Part shown: piece by piece, positions 20,701 to 32,705 of the stretch
How the letters are laid out: every line of letters starts with the position of its first letter
Position numbering within the stretch: position 1 is the first letter of the stretch
Assembly (NCBI RefSeq): GCF_029407905.1
Contig: NC_073626.1
Location: 104,896,982-104,960,981, forward strand
Source of the DNA: Bubalus kerabau
Taxonomy: Eukaryota > Chordata > Mammalia > Artiodactyla > Bovidae
Direction of reading: 5' to 3'
DNA: 64,000 bases
Notes under the pieces: model-generated
The model's database searches: none
Told to the model about the DNA's origin: nothing
The model's input: only the letters and a program-made list of their open reading frames with translations
Program-made: the position numbers and the translations under genes

Positions 20701-22205
20701 AAACATATGACAAAAGGAAGAACATAAGACAGGAAACTGCAGGAGGTGATGATAAAGTTACAGACAGAGAAGTATTATTAAAAAAAAAAAAAAAAAAGAC
20801 AGTGGTAGTACAGGAGTTCATCCTCTTTATCCATCTGTCCCTATCACTCTGTGGCAGAAAACTTCCATCTCAGGGTATAATGCTGGGTAAATTGATGCCA
20901 GGTAACTCACTTTAGTGGAAATTTACATTTTCATGATAGAATATGTTATTTCCAAGCCGCTGGGTTTTGTTACTTAAAATAGTCTGAAATTATTCAGATC
21001 ACCTCATCTACTCCCAGGAGTCTCAACTCAACACTGACCACGAAGATCACAGGAGCTGACCTCTGAGAAAATTCTATGTTTTAGAGGAGAGATAAATAAG
21101 CATTTTACCCTAGCCCCTTTGCCAGTCAGCATTATGACACCACCACAAACTCCATGAACCTAGTATAAAGAGACACATTTGCTGCTTAATGCTGCTTAGT
21201 TTGTGTTATTTAAATCTGGAGCCTGAGCTCTGTGAATTCGTGATGGAACAACTTTGGCAAATAGAAAAATAAACTTTGCTTCAGTGGAAGATTAGTCCAG
21301 GAGACCCAGTGGACATTTCACAGCGGTAAAATCCATGCAAAATGAATTTGGGCAAGAATAGTCTATCTAAGATATCAATTTGCCCAAATAATATATTTAT
21401 AGACTATTATTACATCTAGGGAAAAAAAGTACTAGATTGAAACTGTAAAATTTCACTGATAGAAATGATCCATTCTCAAATGTTAGCCGAGATTAAAAGG
21501 GAGAATTTGACACTTTTAAATAAAAAATGATGCATAAATTATACAAGAAGTCTATGGAGACCCCTTTCAGTTCTTATTTTCTCCACTATCCTGCTCTAAA
21601 ACATGCAATAAACCTTTTTCAATTGGAGAGGGTTTAATCTGTGTTTAAGGATACTTAGAGGCAGTACCATCTCTTCCTGAAGGCCTATGTACAGGGCTTT
21701 TTTTTCAGATATTGATTGTGAAAGTGATATCACACCAGAAGGTACATTGATATGGCGTCAAGTAAAAGAAAATGGCCAAGAATCCTTACAGTCTAATCAA
21801 AGCTCTGTTCAAGCCCCACACTCATGAAATCCAATCAATAGAGACGATTAATTGACACCTACAGAGTCACCAATATTAAATACACTCCATTTCCTGTGCA
21901 AGAGCTTGATGACACAAAGTGGATGAGACAAAACTTGAGTCTGTAGTTTTGTTTACAGGATCTGTGCTATATATAGAGAGAGAGAGTATGAAAGTTTGAC
22001 TCAGTCACCATTTGCCCCACAAACTAAGGTGCCAACTATAGGCATCTACAAACCATCTTGTGCTGAATAAACTGTGAAAGGGAGCCAATCAGAGAGTATG
22101 ATTTGACAACAATCACATGGAGGAGACCAGTATTTATTTTAACATATGGTATTTGGCTTTATGATGGAAGATACACAGGAGACAAGGAAGTAAAAAGAGT
22201 AACAA
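20701..22205. other. Unannotated AT-rich DNA
   Basis: Contains a poly-A run near 20780-20797 and a short (GA)n near 21976. No gene or repeat family recognised. Confidence 0.4.
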
Positions 22206-22415
22206 TAAAAATAGGTATGATTTATTGAGAGCTTGCTATCTGTCAGCCAATGTGCTAATTGCTTTACAATTATTAGCTCATCTATAAATAACATCTCACT
22301 ATATTTTCAGGGTTGAAGAAGCTAAGATTAAGATGCATTCAGTGGTACAGAAGTAGGAGAGTTGGAAATTGAACTCAGCATTGCCTGACTTCAAAAGGTA
22401 AGCTCTCCAACAGTA
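22206..22415 (-). mobile_element. MIR SINE
   Basis: Reverse-oriented MIR: GAGCTTGCTATCTGTCAGCC, GCTAATTGCTTTACAATTAT, then a degraded core and TGGAAATTGAACTCAGCATT ('gaacccaggtct' segment). Confidence 0.7.
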
Positions 22416-22994
22416 TGATTCAAATCCAATCCTAATTGACTATGATCTTGGAAAGCCTATCTGTCTGTTTCACTGTAGTTTCCTCCTTCTACTGTAAAGT
22501 GAGAGGCTTGAACTAAATAATCTAAAGTGTCTCTCGTGATCTAAATGTCTAAGAGTTGGTGGTTGTACCATGTCTGACTGCTAGGCATTTATAAAGTGTG
22601 AATAATATCACCTCATCAAAATTGCTCATTTTTTGCTAAGAAAAAGCATGTTTTCAAGGGTTGGAAATTTTTTCCTTCTTATTTTAATGGGGATGACACA
22701 CTAAGAAAATAAGCAAAAATACTTGAAGACAAGGCTTAGTTCACTGGATTTGGTAGTGTCTTTGGACTTTCTGTTGGGGGAAACCATTTGTGGCTAGGTG
22801 TGGTACAGATTACAGGAGAAGCTAACTAGCTCCAACTACCAACTAGTTTCCTTAATCAGGCAGTGGTTAAGCACGTCAGCATTTTTTTCTCATCAGATTA
22901 TCTCACTTTTAAAAAGCACAATCATTATGCTCTCAATTTATACAAATTTTAAAAAGTAAATTAAACATATATACTTTATATTTTACAAAACACA
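22416..22994. other. Unannotated DNA
   Basis: No feature recognised. Confidence 0.4.
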
Positions 22995-23215
22995 TATAAG
23001 GCTTATCATGTGCCAGGTACTGTTTGAAATGCTTCTTAAATAGTTCATGCTCATTACAACCCTTAGGTTAGGTACTATTGCATTATCCCCATGTTGCAGA
23101 TGCAGAAACTAAGTCAGGAAGTCAGTAACTCATCTAAAGTCATCTAGCTGAATGTACAGATGGAACCAACATTTGAACAGAGGCATCTTGCTCTACAGAA
23201 CTTGCCCATAGCTAT
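22995..23215 (-). mobile_element. MIR SINE
   Basis: TATCATGTGCCAGGTACTGT, then TTAGGTACTATTGCATTATC, CCCCATGTTGCAGATGCAGA, AACTAAGTCAGGAAGTCAGT and CATCTAGCTGAATG: the MIR core in reverse orientation, fairly complete. Confidence 0.85.
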
Positions 23216-24768
23216 TAGGCTCAGCTGCCCCTACTGTGCTTAGGAAGAAGTTTTATAAAGAAGGTAGACATTTTTAAAGATGTTTACAAGAAGTAAAATA
23301 AAGTCATTTATACTACTGAAAGGAATGGTAGTGAAAGCTGTAAACCTATAGAAAATATTTCCCTTGAGAAAGTCAGTCTAAATTCCTACCTGGAGAAAAA
23401 ACAGGAGCAGGTATGGACACAAATTCAGTTCACACAAATCCCTAGATGGCTGGCAGTGAATTATGAGTTTTGACTACTTTTACCACTATTGACATTTCAG
23501 ACATACAAATGTGAATATCAGGAAATATTTCACCAGAATTCAAAGTATCAGGCAAAACTTCTGGACAATGGATTCTTTAAGAAAGATATCCGCTAATTAT
23601 TCTCAGAGTAATATTTTTATATGTTTTTCTGAAGAAGAATGATAATGAAAAAATATTTACTTGCTTAACTTAGTAACCTGATTCTATCAACAGTTAATTA
23701 AAGCCCTTTCCTGCCCTTTGCCTGAGAGGCATCACTGCCTCCAGCCTCACCTATGTCATAGTTACTTTTTTGTCTCCTTTTTTTTTTTTTTTAATTTGGT
23801 CTCTTTTCCTTCTGGTAGGTAATCTCACTGATTTCCTTTGTCTAGTTATGCAAAATAATGAAGATCAGAGCTTGGAAACTGGTAATTTGGCAATTTTAGA
23901 CAATCGCCTCATAACCACATTTTAGTACACCTTTGAAGCAGGAGAAGTTCAAAGGCTTTGAAAAGACGACTCTTGCTTTGCCTGTTACTATGAGTCATTT
24001 GAAGTAATTGGTCTTGTCTGATGGCATGTTTTGAACTGAGGAAGTAGAGCTTTATTACCACAATCAGATACAGGTTTTTAGCCGAGGAAGTGGAGTTTTC
24101 CTCGCATATGTAGATGCATGCTTGATAAGGCAGAAAACAGACAGATGTGCCTCTATGCATGAGGGAAGAGGTGTGGAGAAGGAACAAATAGAACAGTTGA
24201 GAAAATTCCATGAAGCTATAGTAAAGTGCTTTTGGAAGCCGTCCCAGTTAGGAAATTTCTCACAAGCAAACAACTCATAATTTAGATGCAGACTTTAGAC
24301 TTTAATTTTGATACCAGCCCAAACCTACCTATTATCCTCATCATGTTAAAAGTGGGTCAGTGATTTGCACATAAGTAAACAGGGTAAAGGAAAATCATCT
24401 TCTTAAAAGAATATTAACTAGTCTTTTTACTTTCCTTTTACAAACAGGGTTCCTAAAATAAATCCAGCTTTGGTTCATTAATTTCTTACAGTAAGGATTG
24501 TTGTTTCAGAAGCTATCTCATGAAAAAAAAAAAAAAAAAAAGGCAAGAATGTTAAACACCAGAGAATATACCCATATATGTTACTACTTCTTTTGGCACC
24601 TTCCTCCAGTAACATTTATTAATGGTTTTTCATGTGTGTATATGTATGTAAGTAAAGAAATAAGACCAAAAATAAAAGCAAAAAAAAAAAAAAAAACAAA
24701 TATACACAAACATTTCAAACAAACAGAAAAGTTTAGTTAAATCTTCTAAAATATTTCTCATAAAACAT
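23216..24768. other. Unannotated AT-rich DNA with poly-A/T runs
   Basis: Homopolymer tracts near 23776-23793 (T), 24522-24541 (A) and 24680-24697 (A). Two overlapping reverse frames of 69 and 100 codons near 23909-24273 show no known domain. The A tracts could be old retroposon tails, but no body is recognisable upstream of them. Confidence 0.4.
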
Positions 24769-25295
24769 TGTCAACAAATATTTATTGAATGCTTACAATG
24801 GGTCAGACACTGGGCCAGAAATTAGAATACACAGATTATCATAATCCCTTTCTCAAGGAGTTTACCATCTAGCAGGGAAGAGGACAAAATGGTATGTATA
24901 ATAATAAACAACCATCATCAAAGGGAAGCATGCACAGGAGAGACCATGTTAAGCCTTCCTATAAAATGTTAGCTAACTACTGGGATCTTCATGAAGTCTG
25001 TGCCTAGGTGCAGACTTTTCAGGAAAAGGAAATAGTCTATGCTAAGGTACAGAGAAAGGAAAGAGTATAGTCTATTTCCAAAACACCCACACTTAGTGTA
25101 GCTGGAGGTTGGAAGAAAATCCATGAGAGTATGAAAAGTAAAAGGAGAACAAAAATTGGTAAGAGAGGAGGGAGACCCAACTGAAATCACAGAGATGACT
25201 AAGGGGATACCTTGGGAAAAGTGAGAGACAACAGGACTTGAGCAAGGTGTATAGGAAGGGTCACAGAATTGAAGAGACTCACTAGAATGATTTTT
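24769..25295 (-). mobile_element. L2 LINE 3' region
   Basis: TCAACAAATATTTATTGAAT, GCTTACAATGGGTCAGACAC and CTTTCTCAAGGAGTTTACCA mark a reverse L2 3' end. Farther right, CAGACTTTTCAGGAAAAGGA, TATGCTAAGGTACAGAGAAA and AGTGTAGCTGGAGGTTGGAA continue the L2 body with decay. Confidence 0.7.
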
Positions 25296-25929
25296 CAAAT
25301 ATTCAGTGGTAGAATAGAAGGTAAAAAATATGGAAGATAAGTGAAAGAGGAAAGAGACCTAGAAAATGTTCCTTTTCTTCAGAAACATTTGTCATTTTGT
25401 TTATCTACATTCATTAAGTACATATTTGGTTAATATCTGCCCACTTCTTCCAAGATTAAAGGTCTTCAGTTTATCTCCAGGTTCATCAAACTCTGACAAT
25501 TTGGTATTAGTGGAGCAGCTGATTAAAAATATAAAAGATAATATTTTAATTTTATTGTCTTGATAGTGAACATTTTTCAACCTACTTCTTTGATTCTGAA
25601 TTATAGCATTTTGCTTATCAAAAATAAATATTTTGCAGAAAGTGAACAGTTTAATATAATATTTCTCATTTACACCTTGATAAGAATAAGAGGTATCAGA
25701 ATAGGTCTTACGACTGAGAAAGAGGAGAACTGAAGAGAGTTATCAAAAAGAACAGAGACTGCCAAGTAAGGAAGGTAGAAACAGAGGAGAGAAGGGTAGA
25801 GTTTGTGAAGGGTCAGTTAGAGAAGAAAGGACAGTAAGGAACCATTTAAGGGCATAGCATTCAGGAAGTCACAAAGAAGTCAATGCTAATGAAGCAGGTG
25901 CCTCCTCTTCCTGTTAATGTTTTTCTTGT
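25296..25929. other. Unannotated AT- and purine-rich DNA
   Basis: Purine-rich on the plus strand near 25700-25880. No gene or repeat family recognised. Confidence 0.4.
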
Positions 25930-26296
25930 TTATTAACCAACTTTGGTAAGACTTGTTTTAACTTTAAGCAAAGTTTATATACCATGAAATGTCCACATAT
26001 TAAATGTATAATCCCATGGTTTTTAGCTAATATATACAGTCACGTACCTAAAGCAGAGAACTTTTCTGTCACACCAGAAAGTTCCTTCATGCTGCCCTAT
26101 GATCATTCTCAAGACTCACAGGCAGCTACTGTTCTGATTTCAGTCAATATAGATTATTTCTTTCTGTATTTGAAATGTTTGTAATTTGTATAATATGGCT
26201 TGTACTTTTAGCGTCTGGATTCTTTCATTCAACCAGATATTCTTCGTTGTTGTTGATTAATCCTTCAGTGTCATCCATCATACAGCATCTTGCATG

Positions 26297-26481
26297 TGCT
26301 ATGCTTAGGTGCTCAGTTGTGTAGCTCACCAGGTTCCTCTGTCCATGGGGATTCTCCAGGCAAGAATACTGGAGTGGGTTGCCATGCCCTCCTCCAAGGG
26401 ATCTTCCCAACCCAGGGATCAAACTCAGGTTTCCTGCACTGCAGGAGGATTCTTTACTGACTGAGCCACCAGGAAAGCCCA
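26297..26481 (-). mobile_element. Bov-tA SINE inserted in old L1
   Basis: tRNA-like head near 26480 (reverse of GGGCTTTCCTGGTGGCTCAG), BovB-derived body to about 26300. L1 3' UTR sequence flanks it on both sides. Confidence 0.88.
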
Positions 26482-26967
26482 TATAGTGTTTTATTCTATT
26501 ATAATGCTGAGTAGGATTCCATCATATGAATATATCAGAGTTTATATTTTTTCCTCTTAAGGATATTTGGGGTTTTGTAGTTTGTGGCTACTACAAATAA
26601 TTTGCTATAAACATTTTGGTACACTGCTTTTTGTGGATATATGCTTCATTTCTCTAGTAAATACCTAAGGGTAGAATTTCTGGGCAATGGGTTGATGGAG
26701 TGCATTTAACTTTGTAAGAAACAGCCAAATTGTTTTCAAAAGGGGTATGCTGCTTCGTACCCTTACCAGTAATATTAAAGTTCTAGTTCCTCCATATCAT
26801 CACATTTTCATATTATCAGTCTTTAGTTCTTCAAATGAGCATGAAATGGTTTTTATTTAAATCAAGTGGAGAATGGTTCAGTGGACTTTTGGCTTGCCAT
26901 ATCTTTTGATATGTGACTGTTCAATAATCTTGCTTGTTTATATTGGCTAGAGTAATCAAACTTTTTA

Positions 26968-27206
26968 TTGTTGTTGTTCATTCACTAAGTCATGTATGAC
27001 TCTTTGAAACCCCATGAACTGCAGCATGCGAGGCTTCCCTGTCCTTCATTATCTTTTGGAGTTTGCCTAGATTCATGTCTAGTGAGTCGGTGATGCCATC
27101 CAACCACCTCATCCTCTGTCACCCTCTCCTCCTCCTGCCTTCAATCTTTCTCAGCATCAGGGTCTCTTCCAATGAATCAGTTCTTCTCATCAGGTGGCCA
27201 AAGTAT
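26968..27206 (-). mobile_element. BovB 3' tail inserted in old L1
   Basis: Begins with GTTGTTGTTCATTCACTAAG, continues through CCATCCAACCACCTCATCCT and ends in CATCAGGTGGCCAAAGTAT. 5'-truncated. L1 resumes at TAGTATTCTGGATGTAAATA. The TSD is short or unclear. Confidence 0.9.
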
Positions 27207-27634
27207 TTATTAATGATGTGTAAAATGCATTTTAGTATTCTGGATGTAAATACTCTGTCGGATGTATGTGCCATGAGTATTTTCTCTAGCCTGTGACTTG
27301 TTTTTTATTTTCATAATGGTTTATTTTGATGGACACTTTAAAAAACTCATTCATTTTAAATTTTAAAATTCATTTAAAATTTTAATTTTCTGTGTTACTT
27401 TTTGTTTCCTTGCCAAGAAATATTCATATAACTCAAGGTCATAAAGATATTCTTAAATATTTTTTTAAAGATTATTACTTTAGATTTTTGCTTTCAGGTC
27501 TATGATCCATTTCTTTTTTTAATGATCCATTTCTAATGTTTGTATATATTGTGAAATAGACATTATGTTTAATTTCATTCTAATGTGTTTATGCAGTTAT
27601 TATTGACCATTTGTGGGAAAAGAAGTTCCTTTAT

Positions 27635-27745
27635 AAAATCAGGTTAGTGATTGCTGATGGTAGAGGTATGAGCAAGGATTGACAGCGAACTTTTGGGTAT
27701 GATAGAAATAGGCTAAAATGTCGGCTGTGATGGCTGCCCAATCAT
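27635..27745 (+). mobile_element. Possible small L1 3'-UTR fragment
   Basis: TTAGTGATTGCTGATGGTAG, ATTGACAGCGAACTTTTGGG and ATGATAGAAATAGGCTAAAA resemble the plus-strand L1 3' UTR ('agtgattgccaggg...gggaacttttgggggtgatgg'). It lies inside the reverse L1 and interrupts its order. The right edge near 27750 becomes G-rich and is unclear. Confidence 0.45.
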
Positions 27746-28689
27746 GGTGGGGGGCGGCGGGGAGATTTCCTTTCACCATTGAATTGCCTTTGCATCTCTA
27801 TCTAAAATTAATTGACATTTATCTGTAGATTCATTCCTGGACTCTCCAGTCTGTTCAATTGGTTTGTGAGTCTTTTATGCAAACCCTGACTAACCTTAAC
27901 TGGGTTGGCTTTAAAACTTTAAAATAATTCTTAAAATTAGATAATATAAAAAAGATTGCTATTATGTTCATTTTCAAGATTGTTTCAACTAATCTAGATA
28001 CATCATTTGTATCCCTATACAAAATGAGAATCATTATATTAATTTTGATAAAATAGCCTACTATGATTTTAATTTGGATTGCAGTGAATCTACAAATCAC
28101 TGGAGGAAAAGTGACATCTTAACAACAATAAGTTTTCCAAACCAGTGGCCCAATATAGCTCTCAGTTTTTTAGATCCTTTTCAAGTAACTCATCTACATT
28201 TTGGAGCTTTTGATGTAGAGATTTTATATGCTTTTGCTTAATTTTATTCCAAAGTTTTAAATAATTATTAATACAAATTATATTTTATTTTTCAATTATT
28301 TGCTACATGCTTTCAATTATATTTGTTAAAAAATAAAATTTATTTTAGTGAACCTGTATCCATGCTAAAATCATGTATTATTTTTTAGTAGAATTTCATA
28401 GACTCCTTAGGATTTTCTACAACACACACATATAACCTGCAAAGAAACACAGTTTTACTCTTCCTTCTAACCATCACTCTATTATTTTCTTACATTATTA
28501 CACTTCTTAAGATCTCTGATAAAACACAGACAAAAATAGAGTAAGATTGTTGTCTTTTTCCTAATCTTAGTAGAAAACATTCAATATTTTACCAACAAAA
28601 ATGATGTTGATTCTTATGTACATGCTGTTTATCAGATTGAAGATGTTTCTTTCTATTCCTAGCTTTCTATGTTTTTATTTTTCTTTCAA

Positions 28690-29066
28690 TACTAACACAT
28701 ATATATGGAATTTAGAAAGATGGTAACAATAACCCTGTGTACGAGGCAGCAAAAGAGACACTGATGTATAGAACAGTCTTATGGACTCTGTGGGAGAGGG
28801 AGAGAGTGGGAAGATTTGGGAGAATGGCATTGAAACATGTATACTATCATGTATGAAATGAGTCGCCAGTCCAGGTTCGATGCACAATGCTGGATGCTTG
28901 GGGCTGGTGTACTGGGACGACCCAGAGGGATGATATGGGGAGGGAGGAGGGAGGGGTGTTCAGGATGGGGAACACATGTATACCTGTGGCGGATTCATTT
29001 CGATGTTTGGCAAAACCAATACAATATTGTAAAGTTTAAAAATAAAATAAAATTAAAAAAAAAAAG
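28690..29066 (+). mobile_element. Ruminant L1 (L1_BT type) 3' end with poly-A
   Basis: ATATATGGAATTTAGAAAGA, then a G-rich segment with GGGAGGGAGGAGGGAGGGG and the characteristic L1_BT end (CATGTATACCTGTGGCGGAT, CAAAACCAATACAATATTGT), finishing in AAAATAAAATT and a poly-A at about 29054-29064. It is 5'-truncated and inserted into the reverse old L1, which resumes at 29067. Confidence 0.9.
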
Positions 29067-29484
29067 AATATAGAATTAGATCAAAAACCTTTTCTGCCTC
29101 TATTTAGAGGGCCATATGTTTTTATTTTTGTTTTTGCTGTTAATATGGTGAAATGGTTTGATTGATTTTTGTTTATGAAACCAATCTTGCATTTCTGAGA
29201 TAGAGTCCACTTGCACTTGGTATTGATAGATATAGATCTATAGCAGTATTATTCACAATAACTAAATGGAAACAACATGTATGTTCATGGACAGATATGA
29301 TACATGAACAAAATATGTTACATACACATAATGGAATACTATTCAGCCTCAAAAAGGAATGAAATCCTGATACATGGTACAACATGGGTGAAACTTGAAA
29401 ATATTATGCTAAGTTAGATAACTCAGACACAAAAAGGAAAAAGATTATATAATTCCACTTATATGAGGTACCTAGAATAGTCAA

Positions 29485-29758
29485 CAGAGAAGGAAATGGC
29501 TCCCCACTCCAGTACTCTTGCCTGGAAAATCCCATGGACGGAGGAGCCTGGTAGGCTGCAGTCCATGGGGTCGCTGAGTCGAATACGACTGAGCGACTTC
29601 ACTTTCACTTTTCACTTTCATGCATTGGAGAAGGAAATGGCAACCCACTCCAGCGTTCTTGCCTGGAGAATCTCAGGGACAGGGGAGCCTGGTGGGCTGC
29701 CATCTATGGGGTGGCACAGAGTCGGACATGACTGAAGTGACTTAGCAGCAGCAGCAGC
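29485..29758 (+). mobile_element. BOV-A2 SINE with perfect 11-bp TSD
   Basis: Full dimer ending in (CAG)n. AGAATAGTCAA at 29474-29484 and 29759-29769 is identical. Inserted in the old L1 3' UTR. Confidence 0.97.
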
Positions 29759-29948
29759 AGAATAGTCAAACTGATAAAGATAGAGAACAGAATAGCTATT
29801 GCCAGGGACTAGAAGAAGAGGGTAATGAAGAGTTATTATCTAATGGTGCGGAGTTTCACTTTGGATGATAAAACAATTTCTGGAAATGTGCTGTAGTAAT
29901 TGTTGCACGCCAGTGTAAAAGTACTAAATGTCATTAAGTTGTATACTT

Positions 29949-30183
29949 GCGTGCATGCATATGTGAGTGCTAAGTTACTTCAGTCATCTTTGACTCTTTG
30001 CGACCCTATGGACTCTACCCCGCCAGTCTCCTCTGTCCATAGAATTCTCCAGGCAAAACTACTGGAGTGGGTTGCCATTTCCTCCTCCAGGGAATCTTCC
30101 CAACCTAAGGATAGAACCCAGGTCTCTTAGACCTAGCTGCATTGGCAGACAGGTTATTTTACCAGTGCCACCTGGGAAGCCCC
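29949..30183 (-). mobile_element. Bov-tA SINE with TSD
   Basis: Minus-strand Bov-tA with a short purine-pyrimidine tail at the left (GCGTGCATGCATAT) and a tRNA-like head near 30180. AAGTTGTATACTT (29936-29948) and AAGTTGCACACTT (30184-30196) are the TSD with two mismatches, inside the same L1 3' UTR. Confidence 0.92.
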
Positions 30184-30262
30184 AAGTTGCACACTTAGAA
30201 ATGGTTAAATTTTATATTATGTATATTTTTGTATAAGGAAAAAAAGTAAAGAAATACTAAAA

Positions 30263-30650
30263 ATAATAAAATGTTTTAAAATGACACAATAATGAACGCT
30301 TTTAAAAGATATTAGCATTCCTAATGGAATGACTTATTGAATGACTGTGATAGCAGATCCCTTTCTCCATCTCTGCTCACTTCTGACCTGCACAGTCCAT
30401 GTAGGGTGGGAACTACAGCATCTACCAGCTGGTAAAACCTGCTGGAGAAAATCTCATATGCAGGCACATTGATTCTTTAACAAGTGTATTTGTATCACCT
30501 ATACCCTAAGTCCTTCTTGATCATCTTTTTTATTTCATCCTTCTTTGCCATTTTCCAGATCCTATGCTCAAATTTTACCACTTTATCTACATTTCAGACC
30601 CTGTTCCTAACTTCTTGTCTGAAGTTTTCTTCCCATTTATTGAGGAAAGT
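30263..30650. other. Unannotated DNA
   Basis: No gene or repeat recognised. A 98-codon forward frame starts at 30484 and runs into the SINE. Its unique part has no recognised domain. Confidence 0.4.
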
Positions 30651-30661
30651 GAGGGTTTCCA

Positions 30662-30791
30662 GGAGAAGGCAATGGCAACCCACTCCAGTACTCTTGCCTG
30701 GGAAATCCCATGGACGGAGAAGCCTGGTAGGCTACAGTCCATGGCATCGCAAAGAGTCAGACATGGCTGACATGACTTAGCAGCAGCAGTA
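30662..30791 (+). mobile_element. BovA monomer SINE with perfect 11-bp TSD
   Basis: A single BovA unit (GGAGAAGGCAATGGCAACCC to GACTTAGCAGCAGCAGT) rather than the BOV-A2 dimer. GAGGGTTTCCA at 30651-30661 and 30792-30802 is identical, so this is an insertion in its own right, or a dimer that lost one unit by recombination between the monomers. Confidence 0.92.
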
Positions 30792-30959
30792 GAGGGTTTC
30801 CATTAAGACATTTCTCAAATCCCTTCCCTTATCTTTCACAATTTAGTTACTTCTTTGCCTGACTTCCTCCTCAATCTCAAAGAAAATGTTCTCTCCCTTC
30901 CTTTATGAAAATAGCTATTAATTCTATTGCATAAGATTAATATGCTTGATATATGCTTA

Positions 30960-31165
30960 TATACTTGGTATATGCTTACTATATGCTTAGTACGCATGTG
31001 GACACAATACATTACCATAGCCACCCGAGGTATGTCCTATTATAATCTCAATTTTACAGATGTGAAAACTGAGGCACAGAGAGATTTTTAGCAACATGCC
31101 CATGACTCCAGCTAGGAAATGCTAGAGATAAAATTCAGACTCAGTCAGGATGCTCTTAATCACCT
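30960..31165 (-). mobile_element. MIR SINE
   Basis: GCTTACTATATGCTTAGTAC, CAATTTTACAGATGTGAAAA, CTGAGGCACAGAGAGATTTT and CATGACTCCAGCTAGGAAAT match the reverse MIR core. Confidence 0.88.
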
Positions 31166-32181
31166 CTCTTTCAATGAGTCTATCACATCTTCCTTTAGAA
31201 AACTCATTCAATATGTCTTTAATTTCAGCCTCCTTTCAAAGCTATAATTTCCCCTCTCTTCCTTTTTCCTATTAGAAGAGTTGTTTATAATTCTTCACTT
31301 CATATTTAGGTTTTAACCCCTGGCTATAAACCAACTTCCTTTTTCCAAGTCTACCCCAAGACCAGTTGAATAAAGATCAAAACTGTCCTAATGGTACAAT
31401 CAATGGGGATCCATTTTTACTCTTCATTCTGCTGATCTCTTTACCACTGTCAGCCTGCTATCACTTGTTACTCTAGCCCTCTTTGACCTATTCTACCTTT
31501 TTAGAATATTCCTCCTGATGGTCTATTTTTTGTGCCCCCTCTTTCTTTTCTTAAAATATTGATGTTCTCAAGTGTCCTGTTTTTTCTTTCTTTTAAGTAG
31601 CTCTCCCGATATCTACAATTTCATTACCCATGTTAACTTGCCATTGGCACTTGCATCTACCTCTACAAGGACTAAATCACATGCTACTGCAGCTGCTGAA
31701 ATGAGGCACTCTGTGCTCTGGAAAAAACTGCCCAAACAGGTCTTTGGATAGTCAAATATTTTCAAGAGTCAATTTTATGAGCTCAGTTCTTATATCTTCT
31801 CATATCTAGAAAAGCAATAAAAACCTTCAGAAGGACAACTGCTTCTCTTGGCTAGTAGAAACTTTCCACAAAATTAATGTGCTTGATTACATGTACTCTC
31901 CCTTCACCAAAATTGCATATGTACTGATCTTCCTCACTGCCTCTTTGAAACAGTTTCTCAGAACTATCTGAAATGCACTCTCCTGAGCTATAGTCCTCAC
32001 TTGCCCCCAATAAAACTTAACTTCCAACTTTCATATTATGCAATTTTTTTAAGTCAAATGCTTCATTAATATACACATATTGGAAAAGGAGTGTTTACCA
32101 TCTTGCACACTTGCAAAAAAACTGGATGAAACAAATTTTGGTAGACTATCTCTAAGAGCAGATTTAATTCCTGCTCTGATT
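31166..32181. other. Unannotated DNA
   Basis: Pyrimidine-rich on the plus strand near 31200-31640. No repeat or gene recognised. Confidence 0.4.
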
Positions 32182-32191
32182 TGACAGTTTT

Positions 32192-32447
32192 GGCCTGTCA
32201 AATTTGGCCACCTCATGCGAAGAATTGACTCATTGGCAAAGACTCTGAGATGCTGGGAGGGATTGGGGGCAGGAGGAAAAGGGGATGACAGAGGATGAGA
32301 TGGCTGGATGGCATCACCGACTCGATGGACGTGAGTCTGAGTGAACTTCGGAAGATGGTGATGGACAGGGAGGCCTGGCGGTCTGTGATGCATGGGGTCG
32401 CAAAGAGTCAGACACGACTGAGCGACTGAACTGAACTGAACTGAATC
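32192..32447 (+). mobile_element. BovB 3' tail with TSD
   Basis: Runs from TTTGGCCACCTCATGCGAAG (32204) to the 3' end ACTGAACTGAACTGAACTGAA. TGACAGTTTT occurs at 32182-32191 and 32448-32457. A strongly 5'-truncated copy of about 250 bp. Confidence 0.92.
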
Positions 32448-32479
32448 TGACAGTTTTAGATACACTTAGCCCTTATTAG

Positions 32480-32705
32480 TTCATTTCTATGTTCCAGGCA
32501 CTGTTCTGAGTGCTATATAGATTTTAATTCATTTCTTCCTCACAGTAATCACATGAGGTAGACCCTATTATTATCCCCACATGAAGGATGAGAAATCTGA
32601 GACAGAGAAGTTAAACAATTTGCCCAAATATTCCCAGATATTAAGTAGCAAAGTGAGGATTCAAAATAAAAAAGTGTGGTTCCAGAACCATTATCTTACC
32701 AAGCA
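32480..32705 (-). mobile_element. MIR SINE
   Basis: TATGTTCCAGGCACTGTTCT, GAGGTAGACCCTATTATTAT, CCCCACATGAAGGATGAGAA and AGAGAAGTTAAACAATTTGC follow the reverse MIR core. The TSD of the preceding BovB abuts it. Confidence 0.87.

Larger units (their letters stand above)
25930..29226 (-). mobile_element. Ancient L1 LINE, interrupted by several insertions
   Basis: Reverse L1 from its 3' UTR (TAATCCCATGGTTTTTAGCT and GCGTCTGGATTCTTTCATTC near 26210) through ORF2 (GGATGTAAATACTCTGTCGG near 27242, ATTGCAGTGAATCTACAAAT near 28079, GTTGTCTTTTTCCTAATCTT near 28550) to about TCTGAGATAGAGTCCACTTG near 29193. Decay is heavy, typical of old mammalian L1. Segments are 25930-26296, 26482-26967, 27207-28689 and 29067-29226, separated by Bov-tA, BovB and L1_BT insertions. 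The sequence near 27635-27745 does not fit the L1 order and may be a further small insertion. Confidence 0.85.
29228..30262 (+). mobile_element. Ancient L1 3' end (plus), with two nested SINEs
   Basis: AGTATTATTCACAATAACTA and AATGGAATACTATTCAGCCT begin a forward L1 3' region. It continues GCTATTGCCAGGGACTAGAA and TAAGTTGTATACTTGC, and ends TTGTATAAGGAAAAAAAGTA. It lies head-to-head with the reverse L1 at 29226. Segments are 29228-29473, 29770-29948 and 30197-30262, around a BOV-A2 and a Bov-tA. Confidence 0.85.

Noticed and set aside
24498..24740. Poly-A tracts as tails of processed pseudogenes
   Set aside because: No recognisable gene body lies upstream of either A tract.
25930..30262. Twin-primed (5'-inverted) single L1
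   Set aside because: Both the reverse and forward pieces appear to reach L1 3' UTR sequence, so two insertions explain the block better. Subfamily assignment is needed to be sure.
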